A DNA stretch of 64,000 bases from Gemmatimonadota bacterium. Lineage in GTDB: Bacteria > Latescibacterota > UBA2968. The notes beneath the pieces are model-generated. The model saw only the letters and a program-made list of their open reading frames with translations, had not been told where the DNA came from and ran no database searches. The stretch spans positions 1 to 64,000 of the forward strand of contig JAPPAB010000180.1 of NCBI GenBank assembly GCA_026705765.1. Direction: 5' to 3'. This document shows, piece after piece, positions 1-7,676 of this stretch (positions are counted from its first letter, which is position 1; each line of letters begins with the position of its first letter). The position numbers and the translations under genes were made by a program.

Positions 1-289
1 CGAAGAGGTCGAACGCGTGGTCGCAGGTCGAGCAAAGAAAGTGATGGTGATGCTCACGATCCTTGGGCTCGTACCGAACGCCGCGGCCCAACCCCTCGAC
101 CGACTCCAGCATTCCTTCCTCAACACCCCGTTGGAGCGCGCGATATACCGTGGCGAGACCGACACGCTCTCCGCTTCCGCTCAGGCGGATCCACAGTTCC
201 CTGGCGGATAGGGGGCCGTCCGCTTCGCTAAGGGCTCGCAAGACGGTTAGCTGCTGTTTCGCTCTCTGCTGTTGATTCGCTCTTTGCAT
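1..289 (-). CDS. Fur-family metal-responsive repressor, partial (C-terminus beyond the window)
   Basis: Translating the minus strand from the ATG at 289 gives 96 residues that run off the window edge. The N-terminal half is a Fur-type winged helix: LTVLRALSEADGPLSARELW, then GLATVYRAL, the usual recognition helix of Fur, Zur and PerR. The last visible part, HHHHFLCSTC, is the hinge with metal-ligand histidines and the first Cys-x-x-Cys of the structural zinc site. The dimerisation domain is missing. No good ribosome site precedes the ATG, and a Fur-box-like sequence lies immediately upstream, which suggests autoregulation. Fur, Zur and PerR cannot be separated from this fragment. Confidence 0.88.
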   Translation of the reverse strand, partial: MQRANQQQRAKQQLTVLRALSEADGPLSARELWIRLSGSGERVGLATVYRALQRGVEEGMLESVEGLGRGVRYEPKDREHHHHFLCSTCDHAFDLF

Positions 290-294
290 GAAGA

Positions 295-312
295 AATGAT
301 AATCAATTCTCA
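295..312. promoter_or_regulatory. Candidate Fur box upstream of the Fur-family gene
   Basis: The stretch AATGATAATCAATTCTCA matches the left part of the classical Fur box (AATGATAATCA) exactly and the right half loosely. It begins 5 bp from the regulator's start codon, where binding would block expression. This is a by-eye consensus match. A Zur or PerR operator of similar composition is possible. Confidence 0.45.
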
Positions 313-419
313 CATTATTGTCAAGACTTAATGGACAAAACCGTACACAACGGGTACATCAACGGATGGCAGATGGTTGAGAAAACAGATCAAACAACCG
401 GCGGGGAACTGCCTTGAAC

Positions 420-437
420 TGACCTCAGAAAGTCAAT
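420..437. repeat. 18-bp direct repeat, copy 1
   Basis: TGACCTCAGAAAGTCAAT occurs here and, identically and in the same orientation, at 5608-5625. Its ends TGAC and GTCA are complementary, so it may form a small hairpin. This copy lies in the gap between the Fur-family gene and the DUF4377 lipoprotein. The rest of that gap (313-523) shows only a strong ribosome site, AGGAG, before 524. Confidence 0.5.
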
Positions 438-523
438 CAATGTTCATATTTGGGAACCCATTTGCCCTTCATAATGTTTAATACCGTAAACCGTTACTGC
501 GCCGTACAAAAAGGAGTGACCCA

Positions 524-1303
524 ATGCACCCCAGATGGTTTTTCCTCTTCGCACTGTTCCTTACTGCCTGCATAGGTCCGTTGGACCCGAACAATTCCGA
601 ATACATTGAAATACGAGAAGTAACTGTCGGCCCAGCCCTGGCCAGATGCTACGGCATGGGTGAACAGACCTGCATGATCGTTGACGGCTCATTGTTCTAC
701 GACGGCATTGAAGGCTTCAACTTTGAAGCGGGCTACAACTATCACCTGCGGATCGGCATATACGACCCCTATGATGGAGAAGAACCCCCGCAGGACGCTG
801 GCCAGTACAATTATCGCCTGCTGGAACAAATAGAAAAAACCCCTGCGCCTTCCACGCCCACAACCCTATCCGTGGGACCAGCGAGGGTAAAATGCGAGCA
901 AAACGACGACTTTTGCCTGCTGATTAACGGTGCGCCCTACAACGACATCATCACCAACTTTGAGTACGAAGCCGGATATTACTATACCCTCAACGCAAAC
1001 CAGTACAGCGATGGGCGATACGTATTGACTGAAATAGTCTCAAAAACCGAAGTAACGGGCACAGAAGAAGAAATAACCGTAGGCCCCCACAGAACCCCCT
1101 GCGGCGCCGTGTACTGCAACGTCGTCAATGGCGAAGCATTCCGCAGTGAAATCGTGAACTTCCAGCCCCGGCACAACTACAGCTACCGTCTGCGAGCCGA
1201 ACGATTCGACATGTTTACCAGTAGCACAACCCCGTCTTCATCCAACATCCCGACCTACGGCTATCGCTGGTTGGAAACCCTCGAGCAGAGCACCAATAAT
1301 TGA
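524..1303 (+). CDS. Lipoprotein with three DUF4377 repeats
   Basis: 259 residues. The N-terminus MHPRWFFLFALFLTACIG is a lipoprotein signal with lipobox LTAC, so the protein is probably anchored in a membrane facing the periplasm or cell surface. Three homologous units start near residues 32, 117 and 187. Each has TVGP, a Cys pair (for example C-YGMGEQT-C), a loop such as IVDG or LLINGAPY, then F-E-AGYNYHLRI, and ends in a Y-R-L/W-LE strand. This is the DUF4377 pattern, whose function is unknown; single-copy forms are more common. AAAGGAG lies about 8 bp before the ATG. It converges tail-to-tail with btuC (5 bp between stop codons). Confidence 0.8.
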   Translation: MHPRWFFLFALFLTACIGPLDPNNSEYIEIREVTVGPALARCYGMGEQTCMIVDGSLFYDGIEGFNFEAGYNYHLRIGIYDPYDGEEPPQDAGQYNYRLLEQIEKTPAPSTPTTLSVGPARVKCEQNDDFCLLINGAPYNDIITNFEYEAGYYYTLNANQYSDGRYVLTEIVSKTEVTGTEEEITVGPHRTPCGAVYCNVVNGEAFRSEIVNFQPRHNYSYRLRAERFDMFTSSTTPSSSNIPTYGYRWLETLEQSTNN

Positions 1304-1308
1304 AGCCC

Positions 1309-2379
1309 TTACGAAAACGCCTGACTCAAATTCTTGCGATGCAAAATAAACCAGATCACAATCGGCGCGCCAATCAGGGACGTCACCGCATTCAGCGGCA
1401 AAACAAATTGACTACCCGGCAAATGGGCGATCAGATCGGATAGCAGTGCCAGCGTCGCCCCCAGGCAAGTGACCGCAGGCATAAGCACGCGGTGATCCGA
1501 CGTATGCAACAGACTGCGACAAAGATGCGGCACAGCCAGACCCAAAAACGCAATCGGACCGCAAAAAGCAGTCGTCGCGCCCGCCAGAATCGACGCACTG
1601 ACCAAAATCCACAAGCGAATACGCTTGACATTCAAACCCATACTGCGCGCATAATTTTCCCCCAGCAACAGTGCATTGAGCGGCTTAATACACAAAAACG
1701 CCAGCAAAAGACCCACAAAAATAGCAGAAATGAGCACGGGCATCTGTCGCCAGGTCACACTCCCAAAACTGCCAAAAGTCCACAAAATGTACGACTGAAT
1801 TTGTTCGGGAACGCTAAAATAAATCAAAACACTGACAAAAGCCCCCGTCGCATACCCAAACATCAGCCCCAAAATCAGCAACGTCATCACACTCTGCACA
1901 CTGCGAGAAACCAACAACACGCACCCCAGCACAGCGGCTGCACCCAGGATAGCTGCAACAGCCAAACTCAAATCGCCCAGAAAGCCCAACCCCGCGATAA
2001 GCGCACTGCTGACCGAACCCACCGCCAGCACCACAATCGCAACGCCGAGACTCGCGCCAGCACTGATACCCAGCACAAAAGGGTCCGCCAGAGGATTGCG
2101 GAAAAGCGTTTGCATCTGCAATCCACTCACAGAAAGCGCTGCACCTGCCAGCACAGCGGTAATCGCCTTGGGCAATCGAATCGTATGAACAATAATCGCC
2201 CATGCCTCAGAAGATACTTCTCCGCCCGTAAGAATACCGAACAAGCCCGCCAACGGAATATGAACCGACCCCAACGACAAACTCAAGCCGAACGCGATTA
2301 GAAGCAGGAAAAATAACCCCAGCACAATAACCGCGTGCCGCGATCTCCCCTGCGCTTCATCCTTGTATTGAGCCTCCAT
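1309..2379 (-). CDS. btuC: BtuC-like ABC transporter permease (FecCD family), cobalamin import
   Basis: A FecCD/BtuC permease with about ten hydrophobic segments. It has the family signatures IRLPKAITAVLAGAALSVSG and QTLFRNPLADPFVLGISAGA, and the cytoplasmic coupling region GPIAFLGLAVPHLCRSLL that contacts the ATPase. Family members carry iron-siderophore or cobalamin; cobalamin is inferred from the riboswitch-led locus. The ATG at 2379 (about 356 residues) has AAGG about 9 bp upstream. A GTG at 2406 and an ATG at 2388 are in-frame alternatives, the first overlapping btuD. It is the last gene of the locus, and no terminator is visible after it. Confidence 0.88.
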   Translation of the reverse strand: MEAQYKDEAQGRSRHAVIVLGLFFLLLIAFGLSLSLGSVHIPLAGLFGILTGGEVSSEAWAIIVHTIRLPKAITAVLAGAALSVSGLQMQTLFRNPLADPFVLGISAGASLGVAIVVLAVGSVSSALIAGLGFLGDLSLAVAAILGAAAVLGCVLLVSRSVQSVMTLLILGLMFGYATGAFVSVLIYFSVPEQIQSYILWTFGSFGSVTWRQMPVLISAIFVGLLLAFLCIKPLNALLLGENYARSMGLNVKRIRLWILVSASILAGATTAFCGPIAFLGLAVPHLCRSLLHTSDHRVLMPAVTCLGATLALLSDLIAHLPGSQFVLPLNAVTSLIGAPIVIWFILHRKNLSQAFS

Positions 2380-2392
2380 CCCGACCATCCTT

Positions 2393-3397
2393 TTATCCGC
2401 GCTCACTTTTCAGTGCCGCAATCAAATCGGCAATCGAACCGTATTCCCGGCTCTCTCCACCGCGCTCAACACACCAGGCATCCCCTGCCCCAATATCGAC
2501 GCGCCACTCAGCCCCCGCATCTCCCACTTGAAATCCGGCTCTCTCCAGCGCGCGCTTTGTCCAATAAGCACGCCGTCCCTGTCCCGAAACAGCAACTGAG
2601 GCGCGACCGCGTTGTCCATTGAGCTTAAACGCACCCGTATCCGCATCAAAACGCACGCCATCACTCTGAAACGCGCCTTCAAATGCGCCATTGAGAATTA
2701 AATCCTCGGGCGCGCCAGTCTGCAATGCGCCCTCAAACGGCAAAAGATAAATGCGGTCTGCACAACGCAGTGCCAGATCCAAATCGTGCGTTGAAAGCAA
2801 AATCGCCTTACCCGTAGAATGTGCCAGATCCTGCAACAAAGCCATAATCTCAGCGCGGCGAGGCAAATCGAGAAAAGCCGTAGGCTCATCCAGAATCATA
2901 AGATCTGGCTCCTGCGCCAGCGCGCGTGCAATCATAACCTTTTGACGCTCGCCATCGCTGAGTTCTGCCACATTGCGATATGCCAAATCCTCAGCGCGGG
3001 CTGCCCGAATAGCCCAGGAAACAACCCGTTCATCTTCCTCTGTAAAGCGTCCGATCCAATCTGTATGGGGATATCGCCCCAGACCGACCAGATCGCGCAC
3101 AGCCATAATACCAACACCAATGCGATCCGTAAGCACCACGCTAATCACCCGGGCAACCTCAGTAGCAGACATATCCGAGATATCCCGCCCCATAAGACAA
3201 ACCTGCCCATCGAGTGGCGGCTGCATCCCCACAAGCGTGCGAATAAGCGTGGATTTCCCCGCACCATTGGGACCGAGCAAACACACAAATTCACCGCGAT
3301 GAAGCGACACATCTATATCGCGCGCCACAACGCGAGACGGACGTCGGCCGTGTTTGTAACCCACAGCGAGATTTTGTGTTTTGAGAATCGCCACCAT
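2393..3397 (-). CDS. btuD: BtuD-like ABC transporter ATPase with C-terminal extension
   Basis: 334 residues. Walker A GPNGAGKST is at 42-50, signature LSDGE at 146-150 (D in place of the usual G), Walker B LMILDEPTAFLD at 166-177 and the H-loop STHD at 202-205. The protein powers the BtuC permease encoded next to it. FepC/BtuD proteins normally stop near residue 255; here about 80 more residues follow (roughly 255-334), with no motif I recognise. GAGGTG precedes the ATG. Assignment to B12 rather than siderophore rests on context. Confidence 0.88.
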   Translation of the reverse strand: MVAILKTQNLAVGYKHGRRPSRVVARDIDVSLHRGEFVCLLGPNGAGKSTLIRTLVGMQPPLDGQVCLMGRDISDMSATEVARVISVVLTDRIGVGIMAVRDLVGLGRYPHTDWIGRFTEEDERVVSWAIRAARAEDLAYRNVAELSDGERQKVMIARALAQEPDLMILDEPTAFLDLPRRAEIMALLQDLAHSTGKAILLSTHDLDLALRCADRIYLLPFEGALQTGAPEDLILNGAFEGAFQSDGVRFDADTGAFKLNGQRGRASVAVSGQGRRAYWTKRALERAGFQVGDAGAEWRVDIGAGDAWCVERGGESREYGSIADLIAALKSERG

Positions 3398-3411
3398 GCA
3401 CCTCTGTCAAA

Positions 3412-3663
3412 TCATTTCAAAAGTCCAAGACGTTCAAGATCATTCTCTCCCCACTGAACTTGTCGTTCAATGATTGATTTGAGCGTACCGACAGCAAAAG
3501 TTTGATTCATATTGTGGAGATGAATAGTCGTCATTCTCCCATCTGGGTGAACAAAAAAACGGGTCGCGCCTTTTCTTCTATATTCACGAAACCCGTCTCT
3601 TGTTATTGCTCGTATCAATCTGCGTGCTGTCAATGAACGAAGCCTGCTATAATCAATCGCCAT
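3412..3663 (-). CDS. hicA: HicA-like toxin (YcfA family), catalytic His position changed
   Basis: 83 residues. The order fits HicA: a first helix SLTARRLIRAITRDGF, then EYRRKGATRFFVHPDGR, a basic or His-rich strand TTIHLHN, and the tail helix VGTLKSIIERQ. HicA proteins are small dsRBD-fold mRNA interferases. Active family members have a G-S/T-H signature with a catalytic His; here the positions read G32-A33-T34, so that His is absent. The gene starts 1 bp after the stop of the HicB-like gene and sits between it and btuD. It may be an inactivated toxin or a HicA-fold RNA-binding protein. Confidence 0.7.
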   Translation of the reverse strand: MAIDYSRLRSLTARRLIRAITRDGFREYRRKGATRFFVHPDGRMTTIHLHNMNQTFAVGTLKSIIERQVQWGENDLERLGLLK

Positions 3664-3664
3664 A

Positions 3665-3934
3665 TTAGATAGCTACAGTGACCAGAGGAACATCACTAAC
3701 CTGAATCTGTGAAGAAGGTTCAGAAGGGATCTCTTCCCCATTCTCCAGCAGATACGCAACAAGAAGATCAACAGCGTTTTCCAAATTCTCTAACGCCTCT
3801 TTCTGGGTATATCCCCAACTCGCAGCCCCTCTATGCTCCAACGCGGGAATATAAGCTCTCCAGACAGCTTTAGCATCTGGCTCATCGGGCCACTTGTCTT
3901 TCTCTAAGACAGCCTTAAATAAATAAGTTTTCAT
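3665..3934 (-). CDS. hicB: HicB-like antitoxin
   Basis: 89 residues with the partly degraded RNase-H-like fold of HicB/UPF0150: YLFKAVLEKDK, a substrate-like strand VWRAYIPALEHRGAASWGYT, then the helix QKEALENLENAVDLLVAYLLENG. No C-terminal DNA-binding helix-turn-helix is visible, so any self-regulation would need a partner. The ribosome site GAGGA precedes the ATG. HicB before HicA is one of the two usual gene orders. Its place inside the B12 locus, between the Cache protein and btuD, is unusual. Confidence 0.7.
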   Translation of the reverse strand: MKTYLFKAVLEKDKWPDEPDAKAVWRAYIPALEHRGAASWGYTQKEALENLENAVDLLVAYLLENGEEIPSEPSSQIQVSDVPLVTVAI

Positions 3935-3965
3935 ATCTTTGTCCTCAGAGTGATTTTATTCACTA

Positions 3966-5555
3966 CTATTTTGCCAGCAACATCTTGCGCGTGACCACAT
4001 CAGCCCCGGCTTGCAAGCGATACACATACAAACCCGTACTTACCTGACGCCCGGCAGCGTCACGCCCATCCCACACGACCGTATAATTTCCCGCGGCCTG
4101 GAACTGCTGAACCAGCAACCGAATTTCCTGCCCCAGTACATTGTAGATCGCCAGTCGTACATTCACTGCTTCGCCCAGAGAATAGCGAATAGTCGTCGCT
4201 GGATTAAACGGATTGGGATGATTCTGCCCCAATGAAGCCGCAGATGGATTGATAAAACGCACATCACCGTTCAAATTGACCTCATACGTCACGCGACTTC
4301 CGGGCACGATTGGAATACTGGACCACCTCGCAATGGTCGCACCATCTGCCGAACGCACGCGCGCCTGATACATGCCATTCACACTACTCTGGTCATCCGC
4401 CATCACCCTCACCACAGCACGACCCATCTCATCTGTCGTATTATGCCACGCATAATTGGGCACGCGACCGGCAATCGACCGAGAAACCTCTACCGTCAAA
4501 CCACTCACATCGCCATCGCCTACAACCTGCACATCCACCAGACCGGCACCATCGAACGCCGTATCGGACTCCAGGTAAATACCAGCGCCCACGATAAAAA
4601 CCTGACCGAAGATATTAAGCGGGATCACATAGCTCACCTTGGGCGATTGGGTGTCTTCATCTCCTTCTACCGCTGGATTATCCCAATAATACTTCACAAA
4701 ACCGCCGCCCGCTGTCGCTGTCGCGATGATCTCCTGCACAATTTTGACCCCATTGACATCTTCTACATCAATCATATTTTGCCCATAGGAACTCGGGTCA
4801 GCGGTCCCGTGAAAGATCAACACACCGCTGGTATCTATCACAAAAATGTAGATCGAACCATACTTGAAATCCTCTCCCTCGGTCCTGATTGCAGCCTGGA
4901 CGGTTGCCAGGTAGGGATAACCCTTTTCCTCAATAATGGGAACGAGAACCCTCAAACCCTCTACAAAAGCTTTCAGAGTTTCCCGATCCACCACATCACG
5001 GGCTGTTACCTCCAGGATATCAAAGATATTTGGCTCGGCATCAACACTGGACAGATCCATATAAAAGCCGGCAGCTAAGATAAACTCTAGACCGCGTATA
5101 GTAACCGGAACAGCGTAAGTCAGCTTGGGCGAATCGGCATCTCCTTCCACTGCCGGATCATCCCAATAATACGCGACAAAACCGCCGTCTCCAGCGGCCG
5201 CGACGAGCATCTCCTGGACAATCTTAGCGCCTCTGGCATCTTCGAGATCAAGGACGTTTTTATCCTCAAACGTCACATCGCCCCCGTGAAATTGTACGAG
5301 TCCCTCGGAAGTCAATACCACGAGATACATCGAACCGGCCTTCCAATCCCCCTCAATCCTGAATGCCTCAATCAATCTTGAGACCTCAGCAAAGTTAGCA
5401 GCGCTCTCTAATGAATCCTTTGCCCCCTCGACAAAAGCTTTCAGAGTCTCCCGATCCACCACCTCATTCGCCGTTACCTCCTGCCCCTGTACAACGGCGG
5501 GACGCGCGACAAAAAAGAGACTGGCCAGCCCCAAAATAATTATCAAATGTTTCAC
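3966..5555 (-). CDS. Secreted tandem Cache-domain protein with sorting/FlgD-like C-terminus
   Basis: 529 residues. The signal peptide is about residues 1-24 (LIIILGLASLFFVARP, cleavage near VQG-Q). Two Cache-like units follow (about 28-175 and 182-335). Each starts VVDRETLKAFVEG and contains a strand-loop such as GSIYIFVIDTSGVLIFHG, then VKIVQE and YYWDNPAVEGD. These resemble the single-Cache small-molecule sensor domains of chemoreceptors, but no transmembrane helix or signalling domain follows. Residues about 338-432 form a beta domain (SRSIAG, YQARV, RWSSIPI) also found in the lipoprotein at 47190-48731. The C-terminus (NHPNPFNPATTIRYSL to KMLLAK) is a FlgD-like/type-A sorting region, which implies surface attachment. 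The ligand is unknown. Confidence 0.75.
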   Translation of the reverse strand: MKHLIIILGLASLFFVARPAVVQGQEVTANEVVDRETLKAFVEGAKDSLESAANFAEVSRLIEAFRIEGDWKAGSMYLVVLTSEGLVQFHGGDVTFEDKNVLDLEDARGAKIVQEMLVAAAGDGGFVAYYWDDPAVEGDADSPKLTYAVPVTIRGLEFILAAGFYMDLSSVDAEPNIFDILEVTARDVVDRETLKAFVEGLRVLVPIIEEKGYPYLATVQAAIRTEGEDFKYGSIYIFVIDTSGVLIFHGTADPSSYGQNMIDVEDVNGVKIVQEIIATATAGGGFVKYYWDNPAVEGDEDTQSPKVSYVIPLNIFGQVFIVGAGIYLESDTAFDGAGLVDVQVVGDGDVSGLTVEVSRSIAGRVPNYAWHNTTDEMGRAVVRVMADDQSSVNGMYQARVRSADGATIARWSSIPIVPGSRVTYEVNLNGDVRFINPSAASLGQNHPNPFNPATTIRYSLGEAVNVRLAIYNVLGQEIRLLVQQFQAAGNYTVVWDGRDAAGRQVSTGLYVYRLQAGADVVTRKMLLAK

Positions 5556-5607
5556 GATAGGCCCTCTTTGTAATCAGTTTATTGGATTGCTACAAAAAAT
5601 AGGTGTG

Positions 5608-5625
5608 TGACCTCAGAAAGTCAAT
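5608..5625. repeat. 18-bp direct repeat, copy 2
   Basis: Exact second copy of the sequence at 420-437, overlapping the last codons and stop of cbiB. It may form a weak hairpin at the end of the cbiB message, before the 57-bp gap to the Cache gene. Confidence 0.5.
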
Positions 5626-6578
5626 AAAACCACCAGCCCTGTCGCGAGCAAACAGGTAACAATAACAAAAACACACATACGGCGCATATCCCCGGGTTGT
5701 CCACCCTCTGGATCATCCGCATCGCCCAACCAGATATCTGTAATCTGCATTCCTCCCTGCCAAACAGGACCGACCAACCGCCTCTGCAAAGCACCAGCAG
5801 CCGCAGCTTCACTCCACCCGGAATTTGGCCCCGGAACAAGCGCGTGTTGCCGCCACCCGATAAGCAATGCCTTGCGCGCAGAACACCCGGGTATAAAAAA
5901 CGCCACCAGCACCATCCCCAAATACGTCAAACGCGCCGGAATAAAATTGAGCACATCGTCCAGCCGCGCCCCACACCAGCCAAAATAGCGGTATGGCGGC
6001 GTCTTAAACCCCACCATAGAATCCATCGTACTAACCACCTTAAAAAACACAACACCCGGCAACCCCAGTATAGCGTACCAAAAAACGGGCGACACAAAAC
6101 CATCCACAGCATTCTCGCTCAAACTCTCCATACCCGCACGCCGGCAAGCCGCAAAATCCATCACATCCGTATCGCGCCCCACAAGCATAGACGCCGCCTC
6201 TCGCGCACGCGCCAGATCAGCAGCGCGATCAATTGCCAACCCGTGCTTGCACAAATCTTTGAGCGCAAGCATAGAGTACAAAACAAAAACCTGAAAAATC
6301 CAACCCACCCCAGATTGGACATCATGCAACACAAAAGCCAATGCACAGACAACCCCCACCCAAAACGCAGACAACAAAAAAAACAGCAAACACCCACCAG
6401 CATAACCATCCAAACGCAAACCGCGAAGCAACCGCTCAAAAAAAGACAGCGTCGCCCCCATCAAACGAATGGGATGCAACGCATAAACCGGATCGCCAAA
6501 AAGACCATCCAAAACAACCGCGCAAAGAAGCAAAACCGGATCCGGCTCGAGAATTGTCACGTCCATTTCAAACGCCAT
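5613..6578 (-). CDS. cbiB: Adenosylcobinamide-phosphate synthase
   Basis: 321 residues of the CbiB/CobD family, integral membrane proteins that join aminopropanol phosphate to adenosylcobyric acid. Family blocks are DGLFGDPVYALHPIRLMG near the start, LSENAVDGFVSPVFWY, and KVVSTMDSMVGFKTPPYRYF followed by ARLDDVLNFIPARLT. Several hydrophobic segments match a membrane protein. The first ATG (6578) overlaps the end of cbiZ by 22 bp; an ATG at 6566 is an alternative. Next to cbiZ it completes remodelling: CbiZ cuts foreign corrinoids to cobyric acid and CbiB rebuilds cobinamide phosphate. Confidence 0.95.
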   Translation of the reverse strand: MAFEMDVTILEPDPVLLLCAVVLDGLFGDPVYALHPIRLMGATLSFFERLLRGLRLDGYAGGCLLFFLLSAFWVGVVCALAFVLHDVQSGVGWIFQVFVLYSMLALKDLCKHGLAIDRAADLARAREAASMLVGRDTDVMDFAACRRAGMESLSENAVDGFVSPVFWYAILGLPGVVFFKVVSTMDSMVGFKTPPYRYFGWCGARLDDVLNFIPARLTYLGMVLVAFFIPGCSARKALLIGWRQHALVPGPNSGWSEAAAAGALQRRLVGPVWQGGMQITDIWLGDADDPEGGQPGDMRRMCVFVIVTCLLATGLVVLLTF

Positions 6579-7675
6579 CCAAGCGCAAATGCATCGTAAA
6601 CGACCTCCAAAAATGCGTTCTCATCCACGCGCAACTGCTCGTAACACGACAACCAGACATCTGGTCTTGCCGCCAGCGAAGTCGCCAATATCGCTGCCTG
6701 TTGCCGCAACACTGGATCTGCCAGTTCCAGTGAAACCGTCCCATACCGCACCCGATCCCAAACCGCTGCAAACCCATAAGCCGCCGCCGAAACGCGTGGT
6801 TCATAAACAACGGACTTGAGATTCTTCTTTAACAACGCAAATTCATCTGCTTTGAGCCGTTTCTCCATCGCCGACAAAAATCGATCCTCTCTAAACCCAA
6901 ACCGCTTCAACGCATGAAAAACACTACGCGTATAAGACCCTTCCAAACCGTTCTGCCATCGCAGTGCCTCCAGCGTGGCTTTGCGCATAGATTTGCCGAT
7001 CAACTCGCCCAGTTTTGCGTGATGTCCCGCATTGGTCTTGGGCACGCGTGTCTTATCCAGAGGCGCGGCAACACAGTACTGATCCGTACCCGTACCCGTT
7101 GCGAGATCCTGAGAAAAGCGACTCGAAATCGCGAGATCCCGAAGCGCGGCAGACTTCCCCTCAGTCATCGTCACCACCGCCCGCGCCATCGCCCCTGGCG
7201 TAAGCGGCCAATTGATCAACACCATCGCATTGATCGTACCCTCATAGAGATGGCGCCATCCCGCATCCTCTTCGTGCCAACTCGCCCCATCGCCCGCACA
7301 CCCCGCATTGCCCTCAACACCTGCGGTAACAACCGCACACACGCGCAACTCGGCATGCGATTCCACAACGCGAGCCGCATAATGCATATTTGCAGCCGTC
7401 CCCATCAGCGCAACCGCGTCCGGCGGAAAACCGCGTTCTGCACAGACATGGCGATGATACCCCACCTCCCCCAGTTGTTTAATCAACGCAAAGCGCGCAT
7501 CGTGCCCATTGCCCTCACAACTCTGGTGATTCACCAGATATCGGACATCCTCGCACAAACCACCGCGATATGCCGACGTACTCAGCACCTGATGCGGCAC
7601 CAGCAATTCCGCGATCAAAAAACGGCCATCGCGCTTCAAATCGTAATACTCATGCTGATCGATAAACTCACCCAT
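6557..7675 (-). CDS. cbiZ: Adenosylcobinamide amidohydrolase CbiZ with C-terminal extension
   Basis: About 372 residues. CbiZ removes the aminopropanol (or pseudo-B12) side chain to give adenosylcobyric acid. Family features are LSTSAYRGGL near the start, VALMGTAANMHYAARVV, VVTAGVEGNAGCAGD, the glycine motif ATGTGTDQYCVA and AGHHAKLGELIGKSM. The CbiZ domain ends near residue 260. The remaining hundred or so residues (KRFGFREDRF to LGWRLKWT) are not recognised. The ATG at 7675 starts 1 bp after the cobO stop, which suggests coupled translation; a GTG at 7717 is an in-frame alternative. Confidence 0.92.
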   Translation of the reverse strand: MGEFIDQHEYYDLKRDGRFLIAELLVPHQVLSTSAYRGGLCEDVRYLVNHQSCEGNGHDARFALIKQLGEVGYHRHVCAERGFPPDAVALMGTAANMHYAARVVESHAELRVCAVVTAGVEGNAGCAGDGASWHEEDAGWRHLYEGTINAMVLINWPLTPGAMARAVVTMTEGKSAALRDLAISSRFSQDLATGTGTDQYCVAAPLDKTRVPKTNAGHHAKLGELIGKSMRKATLEALRWQNGLEGSYTRSVFHALKRFGFREDRFLSAMEKRLKADEFALLKKNLKSVVYEPRVSAAAYGFAAVWDRVRYGTVSLELADPVLRQQAAILATSLAARPDVWLSCYEQLRVDENAFLEVVYDAFALGWRLKWT

Positions 7676-7676
7676 C

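Noticed and set aside
1492-2301. Long plus-strand open frame opposite btuC
   Set aside because: Its product is rich in Arg, Gln, Asn and His, the usual reverse-strand shadow of a hydrophobic permease; no ribosome site or family match.
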